Below, in pieces: positions 12,270-16,910 of a stretch of DNA of 16,910 nucleotides; position 1 is the stretch's first letter, and every line of letters begins with the position of its first letter. Source of the stretch: Thermococcus sp. (GTDB lineage: Archaea; Methanobacteriota_B; Thermococci; Thermococcales; Thermococcaceae); the NCBI GenBank assembly GCA_027062125.1, contig JAMOTW010000194.1, positions 1 to 16,910 of the forward strand, in the 5' to 3' direction. Under the pieces are notes generated by a model that saw only the letters and a program-made list of their open reading frames with translations, had not been told where the DNA came from and did no database searches. The translations under genes and the position numbers were made by a program.

Positions 12270-12626
12270 ATGGCAGAAACTCCCCCTGAAGAACCCAAGA
12301 AGACGTCCCTCGGCATGGACGAGAACATCGAGGGACTGCTTGCCTATCTAGCCTGGTGGATTACAGGGATAATATTCCTGGTGCTTGAGAAGGAGAGCGA
12401 TTTCGTCCGTTTCCATGCTATGCAGTCGACGATAACCTTCATCGGCATCACGGTGCTCCAGGTGATCCTCAGCTTCATACCGTACATAGGGGGCATCCTC
12501 GCCTGGCTCCTGGGAATCATAGGCTTCGTCCTGTGGATTCTCGGCATGGTGAAGGCCTACCAAGGCGAGCGCTACAAGTTCCCCATCGTCGGCGACTACG
12601 CGGAGCAGTGGCTCGAGAAGGTGTGA
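12270..12626 (+). CDS. DUF4870 small membrane protein
   Basis: A 118-residue protein with three predicted membrane segments (about residues 21-39, 53-70 and 73-95) after a hydrophilic N-terminus rich in Pro, Glu and Lys. The loop DFVRFHAMQSTI between segments one and two is the hallmark of DUF4870, a family distantly likened to Tic20-type proteins. Its function is unknown. The ATG at 12270 follows GGAGGTG by eight bases. It is divergent from feoABC, but its own TATA is far from the iron-box sites, so co-regulation is uncertain. Confidence 0.8.
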   Translation: MAETPPEEPKKTSLGMDENIEGLLAYLAWWITGIIFLVLEKESDFVRFHAMQSTITFIGITVLQVILSFIPYIGGILAWLLGIIGFVLWILGMVKAYQGERYKFPIVGDYAEQWLEKV

Positions 12627-12632
12627 GGTGCA

Positions 12633-12645
12633 GGTTTTTAAGCGC
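12633..12645 (+). promoter_or_regulatory. TATA box giving a probable leaderless transcript
   Basis: GGTTTTTAAGCG lies 20-30 bases before the ATG at 12664, and no ribosome site lies between them. It starts within 10 bases of the DUF4870 stop. Confidence 0.5.
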
Positions 12646-12663
12646 CCCCATTTATTTTTCTCC

Positions 12664-13464
12664 ATGCGAACCCTCAACGATGCCATCGAGGAGATAAGGA
12701 GCTTCTCGGAGAAAGCCGGGCTCCACGATAAGAGAATACTCCTCATGTTCTCCGGCGGAAAGGACAGCTCACTCGCCCTGTACCTTTTGAAGGAAGCCAG
12801 CCTTAAAGTTTCTGCACTCACGTTCTTCCACCGCTGGAGCTGGAGGGAAACGCTGAACTGGGCGATGAAGTTCACAAAAAAGCTCGGCGTCGAGCACTTC
12901 CTCGTCGACATCACCGACGGCCTCCTCAGGGAAGCGGCCGGAAGGAAGGGGCCGGTCTGCATCAACTGCAAGAAGGTAATGCTCTGGAACGCGAAGTGGT
13001 TCGCCCTCAACAACGGCTTCGACGTCTTAGCGAAGGGCGACAACGCCAACGATAAGATAATCGGGGCCCTGCTCGACCAGTGCGAGGGAGACATAAGGCT
13101 CTGCGGGCTCCCGAAGATAGGAGTGCTCTTCTTCAGGCCCCTCATAAAGTACACCGCCGAGGAGGTCGAGGCACTCGCGGACGAGGCAGGAATAAGGCCC
13201 TACCGCATGTACGAGCACGCGAGGAGGAGGCAGTGGCGCGAGGGCTGTCCGCTCCAGTACATCGACCGCGAGGAGACGGTAACCCCCGGGCTCATGGAGC
13301 TGGCCTACCGTGTGAATTACGAGGTGAGCAGAATCGCGAGGAGAAGGAAGGTCCGCGTGAGCGTCCGTGTTCCGAGCTTCGAGGTAATGTGTTGGGACTG
13401 TGATGAGGAGACGCTGAGGGAAGTCGAGTCCGTGATAGGCAGGTTTAAGGAGGATAAACGGTGA
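12664..13464 (+). CDS. PP-loop ATP pyrophosphatase family protein with CxxC motifs
   Basis: A 266-residue protein. The PP-loop SGGKDS is at residues 30-35. Other marks are a CINCKK element (Cys99, Cys102), KGDNANDK (125-131), single Cys residues at 140 and 147, GCPL near 195 and a C-terminal CWDC (243-246). The family adenylates a substrate for amidation or sulfur transfer (TtcA, TtuA, LarE and relatives). The Cys pairs suggest Fe-S or Zn binding and a tRNA- or cofactor-thiolation type role, but the substrate cannot be assigned. The ATG at 12664 lies about 24 bases after the TATA-like GTTTTTAAGCG, so the mRNA is probably leaderless; an in-frame GTG at 12628 precedes the TATA. The gene is tightly linked to the AIR-synthase-like gene downstream, suggesting one pathway. 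Confidence 0.8.
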   Translation: MRTLNDAIEEIRSFSEKAGLHDKRILLMFSGGKDSSLALYLLKEASLKVSALTFFHRWSWRETLNWAMKFTKKLGVEHFLVDITDGLLREAAGRKGPVCINCKKVMLWNAKWFALNNGFDVLAKGDNANDKIIGALLDQCEGDIRLCGLPKIGVLFFRPLIKYTAEEVEALADEAGIRPYRMYEHARRRQWREGCPLQYIDREETVTPGLMELAYRVNYEVSRIARRRKVRVSVRVPSFEVMCWDCDEETLREVESVIGRFKEDKR

Positions 13465-13469
13465 TTGCA

Positions 13470-14471
13470 ATGAAGGAACTCCCCCCTGGAAAGCTCAGGA
13501 ACGACGTTTTGAGGGAGGTCATCTTCCCGAACCTCGGCGTTGATGATGCCGCGATAGTCTACGGGCCGAGGGAGGGCTTTGATTCGGCCGTCCTCGAATA
13601 CGATGCCGGTCACTACCTCATCGTCGCCACGGACCCGACTCTGGGAGTTCCGCGCGAGACCTTCGGCTTCTTCACATACCACTTCGCCTCGAGCGATGTG
13701 GCTGTTTTTGGAGCGAGGCCAAGGTGGCTCATCGTAGACCTCCTTTTTCCACCCGGAACGGGGGAGGAGTTCCTGGAGATGGTTATGCGGGACATCAACA
13801 CCGAGTGCAGGCGCTATGGGAGTGCGGTAATCGGCGGCCACACCGGTGTCTACCCAAGCGTCTCCGAGCCGACCGCAACGACCACTGCCCTGGGGATGGT
13901 GAGGAAGGAGGAGCTGAAGATACCCGTGGCCAGACCGGGTGATAGAATCGTCGTCACGGCGAAGGTGGGCCTCGAGTTCGCGGTTTCGGCGGCGTACTTC
14001 AAGGGGAATGAGCTCTCAAAGGTGCTCTCAAAGAAAGAACTCATGCGCCTCAAGCGCTCCTTCTACTTCGAGACCGTCGTCCCGGATGCTTTAGCGGCAA
14101 AACCCTTCGTCAGGGGCATGCACGACGCCACCGAAGGTGGTTTAACCGCTCTGCACGAGATAGCGGACAACTCCGGCGTTGGATTCAGGGTTTATACAGA
14201 GAAGCTCCACCTAGACCCCCTCGTGAGGAAGGTTCTTGACTTTTATGATCTCGAACCCTGGAGCGTCTCATCTACAGGGACTCTTATTGCCATAACTCCC
14301 CCTGAGAACACTGACAGTTTAATTGCAGAATTAAACAAAAATGGAATTATGGCATTTGAGCTCGGGGAGTTCACCGCGGATAAAAAGAGGGTTTTAATTG
14401 AAAACGGGGAGGAAAAGGCGTTCCCGACGTTTGAGGGCGACCCCTACGTGGAGCTGTACAACAAAGGATAA
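13470..14471 (+). CDS. AIR synthase-related (HypE/SelD/ThiL superfamily) protein
   Basis: A 333-residue ATP-dependent enzyme of the PurM superfamily. The N-terminal half has DDAAIVYG (25-32), ATDPTLG, a conserved SSDVAVFGARPRW segment and IGGHTGV (121-127). The C-terminal half has HDATEGGL (near 224) and SSTGTLIAI. HypE is excluded as an exact match because the C-terminal PRIC-type cysteine end is missing; PurM, ThiL and SelD identities are not supported either. The adjacent PP-loop ATPase overlaps or abuts it, which suggests two ATP-using steps in one pathway. The ATG at 13470 is served by GGTGAT. A GTG at 13461, overlapping the upstream stop and preceded by AAGGAGG, is an almost equal alternative. 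The last 60 codons are noticeably more AT-rich than the rest. Confidence 0.82.
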   Translation: MKELPPGKLRNDVLREVIFPNLGVDDAAIVYGPREGFDSAVLEYDAGHYLIVATDPTLGVPRETFGFFTYHFASSDVAVFGARPRWLIVDLLFPPGTGEEFLEMVMRDINTECRRYGSAVIGGHTGVYPSVSEPTATTTALGMVRKEELKIPVARPGDRIVVTAKVGLEFAVSAAYFKGNELSKVLSKKELMRLKRSFYFETVVPDALAAKPFVRGMHDATEGGLTALHEIADNSGVGFRVYTEKLHLDPLVRKVLDFYDLEPWSVSSTGTLIAITPPENTDSLIAELNKNGIMAFELGEFTADKKRVLIENGEEKAFPTFEGDPYVELYNKG

Positions 14472-14476
14472 ATACC
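14465..14476 (+). promoter_or_regulatory. TATA box of the MNT/HEPN module
   Basis: GGATAAATACC lies about 25-30 bases before the ATG at 14497 and overlaps the stop of the preceding gene. No clear ribosome site follows it, so a leaderless start is likely. Confidence 0.45.
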
Positions 14477-14496
14477 AAGAGGGCGTAGTACCAACC

Positions 14497-14814
14497 ATGA
14501 GCCGAGAGATTATCCGGGATGTGATTCTCAGGGTATCGCGAGAGCTTGGTCTTGAGGTCGAGGATATAATCCTCTTCGGTTCCCGTGTTAGGGGGGATTT
14601 TAGGACCGACAGTGATTGGGATGTTCTGGTTGTGCTATCAGAACCCACCGAGAGAAAGATGGAGCTGGAAGCGTACAAAAGGGCACACAGGGAGCTTCTG
14701 TTGAAGGGAATCAAGGTGGACGTCCTCTTCATCTCAAGGGATGAACTCGAAAAGGTCAAGGACGATACGGGCTTTGTTTACTACTACGCTCTCCGGGAGG
14801 GTGTGAAAATTTGA
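14497..14814 (+). CDS. MNT-type nucleotidyltransferase, antitoxin of MNT/HEPN module
   Basis: A 105-residue minimal nucleotidyltransferase (DNA polymerase beta superfamily). The signature GS-x10-D-x-D is complete (Gly28, Ser29, Asp40, Asp42), with the third acidic residue at Asp75 in KVDVLFI. In type VII toxin-antitoxin systems such MntA proteins neutralise the HEPN partner by adding AMP to it. The gene order here, nucleotidyltransferase then HEPN with overlapping stop and start, is the usual one. The ATG at 14497 is the start of the conserved region. Base composition is more AT-rich than the housekeeping genes nearby, as expected of a mobile defence or stress module. Confidence 0.85.
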   Translation: MSREIIRDVILRVSRELGLEVEDIILFGSRVRGDFRTDSDWDVLVVLSEPTERKMELEAYKRAHRELLLKGIKVDVLFISRDELEKVKDDTGFVYYYALREGVKI

Positions 14815-15179
14815 GTTTTAGGGAATGGCTCGAAAAGGCCGAAAAAGACCTTGTGCTGGCCAGAACCAGCCTTTCCCTTAACTACTACGACTATACAACC
14901 TTCCACGCCCAGCAGTGCGCAGAGAAGGCTTTAAAGGCATTTTTGATATCAAAGGGGAAACCCATCAAACGAACCCACGACATTGGGGAACTCATACTCA
15001 TGTGTGCCGAGGTAGATTCTGAATTCTTAAAACTCTTCGATGATGATGTGGATCTTCTAACCGCCTACGCCGTCGAGGCGAGATACCCGACCATTCATGA
15101 ACCCGACAAAGAGGAGGCAGAAAACGCAATAAAACTGGCAGAGCTCGTTCTTGCATTTGTGCAGTCTAAACTCACTTAA
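14811..15179 (+). CDS. HEPN-domain protein, putative RNase toxin of MNT/HEPN module
   Basis: A 122-residue all-helical HEPN protein. Family marks are WLEKAEKDL near the start, AQQCAEKALKAFLI (33-46), KRTHDIGEL (53-61) and the catalytic R-x4-H motif (Arg91-YPTI-His96). HEPN toxins of this kind cleave RNA. The usual R-x4-H-x-Y end, whose Tyr is AMPylated by MntA in HepT, reads H-E-P here, so neutralisation may use another residue or mechanism. The start is a TTG at 14811 that overlaps the TGA of the partner gene (TTGA), with GGAGGGTG seven bases upstream. The 3' end overlaps the convergent pelota gene by eight bases. Confidence 0.83.
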   Translation: MSFREWLEKAEKDLVLARTSLSLNYYDYTTFHAQQCAEKALKAFLISKGKPIKRTHDIGELILMCAEVDSEFLKLFDDDVDLLTAYAVEARYPTIHEPDKEEAENAIKLAELVLAFVQSKLT

Positions 15180-16245
15180 TCCTGAACCTCAGCAGCGCCG
15201 CCAGGCCACCTAATGCTTTCAGCTTTTCGCCGCCCTCGTGCTCCGAGCTTACAACGACGACCTCGCCCCTCGAATAGCGAACCGCGTCCATGAGCTCCTC
15301 TATCTTTTCCCTGTGCTCGCCCTTCAGGAGCTCGTCGAGGACGAGAAGCGTCGCCACTGCGCCGTAGTTAACGGCCTCCTCAACCTCCTTGAGACCGTAA
15401 GCGGCCAATCCGTTGTTTCTCGCTATGTTCTCGAGGACCTTCTCGACGAGCCGGATTTCCTTGGCGACGCGGTTCTCGTGGTAAACCCTGTCAACCGTTC
15501 CGCGCTTTATGACCTCGTAGATGCCCGTCCTTCCGGTCACGCTGGTGTCCTCGATGGCCACCCTCTTGGCGAGCTCGGGGTAGTTCTCGCGGAGGAACTT
15601 GTGGAAGTCCTCCTTGACGAAGCCGGGGCCTGCTACAATCGCCCTCTCGACCCTCTCGCGGTTCATTATCTCCTCCATTGTTTTGGCCACATCGTGGAAG
15701 AACCTCTTCTCCTCGCTCTCGCGGTCGGTGTTGTAGCGCTTCCCGCCGAGGTTGTAGCGTATGCTGTTGAGAATCTCAAGCCCGTACTCCCTCACGAGCG
15801 CCATATCCGCCTCTCCGTCGTCGATTACGACTATCATTACCCTCGCCCTCTTGGAGGCCTCAACCGCCTCCTTCAGCCTCTCGATGTGGTGCTCCTTCCA
15901 GCGGGGCTTTTGGATGGTGACGACGGTTCCCTCCTCTATCGCTATCGTGTGGTACTTGCCGAGGGGGACGTCGTCCCTGCTCGCGTAGACTATCGGTCCG
16001 GTAACGCGGACCTGATTGGCGAACTTGTGGAAGTTTATCTTCTCGGCCCTAACCCCGAGGAAAACCGGGATGACCTCGACCTTCTCGGCCCTGAGCGAAT
16101 CGCTCCTCTGGCTCTGCTTGCGGAGCGTTTTGGCGTAGACTGTGTCGCCGGGGTCGATTATGTGGTAGAGGTGCCAGAGGTCGTCGAGCGTTTCGGCCTT
16201 GACCTTTATCTTGCCCTCCTTGACGTCCTGGTGGATTATCTGCAT
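15172..16245 (-). CDS. pelA: mRNA surveillance protein pelota
   Basis: A 357-residue archaeal pelota (Dom34). It has the N-terminal Sm-like domain (MQIIHQDVKEGKIKVKAETL, DDLWHLYHIIDPGD, about 1-130), the central eRF1-like domain (about 135-260, with MIVVIDDGEADMALV and AIVAGPGFVKEDF) and the C-terminal domain (about 265-357, ending ALGGLAALLRF). It lacks the GGQ peptide-release motif, as expected. With aEF1A, pelota recognises stalled ribosomes with an empty or truncated A-site mRNA, and with ABCE1 it splits them. The ATG at 16245 is fixed by AAGGTGGT and by the family's usual length. That ribosome site overlaps the stop codon of the upstream RelE-type toxin. A possible internal promoter (AATTATAATTGG, minus, near 16288-16299) lies inside the toxin gene. 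Confidence 0.95.
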   Translation of the reverse strand: MQIIHQDVKEGKIKVKAETLDDLWHLYHIIDPGDTVYAKTLRKQSQRSDSLRAEKVEVIPVFLGVRAEKINFHKFANQVRVTGPIVYASRDDVPLGKYHTIAIEEGTVVTIQKPRWKEHHIERLKEAVEASKRARVMIVVIDDGEADMALVREYGLEILNSIRYNLGGKRYNTDRESEEKRFFHDVAKTMEEIMNRERVERAIVAGPGFVKEDFHKFLRENYPELAKRVAIEDTSVTGRTGIYEVIKRGTVDRVYHENRVAKEIRLVEKVLENIARNNGLAAYGLKEVEEAVNYGAVATLLVLDELLKGEHREKIEELMDAVRYSRGEVVVVSSEHEGGEKLKALGGLAALLRFRIK

Positions 16246-16255
16246 CCCAACCACC

Positions 16256-16516
16256 TTAAAGGTTGTCGTATACACCCTCTCGTCTTCCAATTATAATTAC
16301 ATAAACGGTTTTTGAGTCCTCATCGACACTGTAGATTATCCTGTAATCCCCAACACGAATGCGATAAAATGGATATCCTTTAACCTTTTTGTACTGTGCA
16401 AACCACGGGTTCTGCCCAAGTTTTACCAGAGCCCCCACTAATCTCTTCTTGTCCCGAGGAGGCACCTTTTTGAGAAATTTCTTGCTCTTTCGGGACAGAA
16501 CAACACTATAGCTCAT
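16256..16516 (-). CDS. relE: RelE/ParE-family toxin
   Basis: An 86-residue protein of the RelE superfamily. KKVPPRDKKRLVGALVKL (about 17-35) forms the helical hairpin. The beta-sheet core carries the family pattern YPFYRIRVGDYRIIYSV (about 48-64), followed by VYVIIIGRREGVY with basic residues. RelE toxins cleave mRNA in the ribosomal A site, and the basic RIRVGDYR region and late Arg residues fit that class; ParE-type gyrase inhibition is less likely in archaea. Its ATG at 16516 lies 11 bases inside the antitoxin gene, so the two are translationally coupled. Its stop sits 10 bases before the pelota ATG. The composition is AT-rich compared with pelota. Confidence 0.87.
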   Translation of the reverse strand: MSYSVVLSRKSKKFLKKVPPRDKKRLVGALVKLGQNPWFAQYKKVKGYPFYRIRVGDYRIIYSVDEDSKTVYVIIIGRREGVYDNL

Positions 16517-16700
16517 GGAGAATCTCCTCTAACCTGACACCGTTCTTCTTGGCATCCTCAAGTTCATTTATAAGCTCCTGAAGTTCCTCTCTGCTAACTT
16601 CAAAGTAACCGGTAAAGTTGTCTATCTTTGAGTTCAATATTCTGAGTTCCTCTTTGATCTCGCGGAGCTCCTGAAGTATCAGTCTCTCAACGTCTTCCAT
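16506..16700 (-). CDS. relB: RelB-like antitoxin
   Basis: A 64-residue, highly charged helical protein (MEDVERLILQELREIKEELR, with heptad-like Leu/Ile spacing, then a ISREEL-like SREELQELINELEDAKK). Small size, position before a RelE toxin and the coupled overlap identify it as the antitoxin. The sequence itself shows no clear DNA-binding motif, unlike antitoxins with an AbrB or RHH domain. The ATG at 16700 is preferred over an in-frame GTG at 16709 because the GGTGGG ribosome site lies between them. Confidence 0.75.
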   Translation of the reverse strand: MEDVERLILQELREIKEELRILNSKIDNFTGYFEVSREELQELINELEDAKKNGVRLEEILHEL

Positions 16701-16731
16701 CTCTCCCACCGCTCGTTGGTTACACGAAGGA

Positions 16732-16746
16732 ACTAATAAAAGTTTT
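16732..16746 (-). promoter_or_regulatory. TATA box of the relBE (and possibly pelota) operon
   Basis: On the minus strand AACTTTTATTAG lies about 35-43 bases before the relB ATG, between it and the stop of the prolidase gene at 16754. Confidence 0.5.
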
Positions 16747-16753
16747 GGGAAAA

Positions 16754-16910
16754 CTAAATCAGCTCCCTCTCCGTCTTGGTGAGTCTTCTGGCCCCGTTCT
16801 CCGTGATAACGATGGTGTCCTCTATCCTCACCCCACCGAACTTGGGAACGTATATACCCGGCTCGACCGTTATCACCATGCCCGGCTTGAGCACGGTCTC
16901 GTCCTGCTGG
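16754..16910 (-). CDS. pepQ: Prolidase (Xaa-Pro dipeptidase), C-terminal end only
   Basis: The last 51 codons of a gene running out of the window. The segment MVITVEPGIYVPKFGGVRIEDT contains two metal-ligand Glu residues of the pita-bread (M24) fold, in VEPGIY and VRIEDT. The end GARRLTKTERELI is typical of Thermococcales prolidase. The enzyme hydrolyses dipeptides with C-terminal Pro in the cytosol using Co2+ or Mn2+. An aminopeptidase P relative cannot be excluded from this fragment alone. Confidence 0.85.
   Translation of the reverse strand, partial: QQDETVLKPGMVITVEPGIYVPKFGGVRIEDTIVITENGARRLTKTERELI

Noticed and set aside
13470..14471. Annotation as HypE hydrogenase maturation protein
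   Set aside because: The C-terminal cysteine motif that HypE uses as carbamoyl acceptor is absent, and no other hyp genes are adjacent.
15238..16296. Long plus-strand open frame opposite pelota
   Set aside because: It is antisense to an unmistakable pelota gene and has no domain features.

Overview
The window reads as chromosome of a hyperthermophilic euryarchaeon of the Thermococcales, most likely Thermococcus. Supporting signs are an archaeal prefoldin alpha subunit, archaeal pelota, a Pyrococcus-type prolidase end, AT-rich TATA boxes 25-35 nt ahead of starts, strong GGAGGTGAT-type ribosome sites, some apparently leaderless starts, and GC-rich third codon positions in most genes. No rRNA, tRNA, CRISPR array or insertion sequence was found.

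Layout. 1-992: the start of a secreted protein (incomplete) and prefoldin alpha, both minus. 1059-3310: two tandem MinD-type ATPases, each with an inserted 2[4Fe-4S] ferredoxin domain (minus), divergent from a NifX/NifB-C-like protein (plus). 3376-5536: an isoprenylcysteine-methyltransferase-like membrane protein overlapping a DUF2250 protein, an MBL-fold hydrolase, and the tRNA methyltransferase TrmO. 5555-7882: a DUF4213/DUF364 protein divergent from two more NifX-like proteins with Gly/Arg/Trp-rich tails, with a small membrane protein between them. 7883-8163: a decayed coding remnant. 8164-9405: a sugar-phosphate nucleotidylyltransferase. 9556-12047: the ferrous iron uptake operon feoA-feoB-feoC (minus). 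12270-14471: a DUF4870 membrane protein, then a PP-loop ATPase and an AIR-synthase-like enzyme. 14497-16910: an MNT/HEPN toxin-antitoxin pair, pelota, a RelBE pair, and the end of a prolidase.

The most interesting signal is regulatory. A palindrome of the form TTAGG-N4-CCTAA, identical in one case to the last 14 bases of the classical DtxR/IdeR iron box, occurs next to the TATA box of feoA (twice), of the divergent ATPase/NifX pair, and of both tailed NifX-like genes. A second palindrome, TTGTGCATATGCACAA or a degenerate form, lies by the TATA box of all three NifX-like promoters but not of feoA. Together they suggest an iron- or metal-responsive regulon that joins ferrous iron uptake to an orange-protein-like set of ferredoxin-ATPases and NifX-fold proteins. 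Separately, pelota, the factor that rescues stalled ribosomes, sits between two toxin-antitoxin modules. Its ribosome binding site overlaps the stop codon of a RelE-type toxin.
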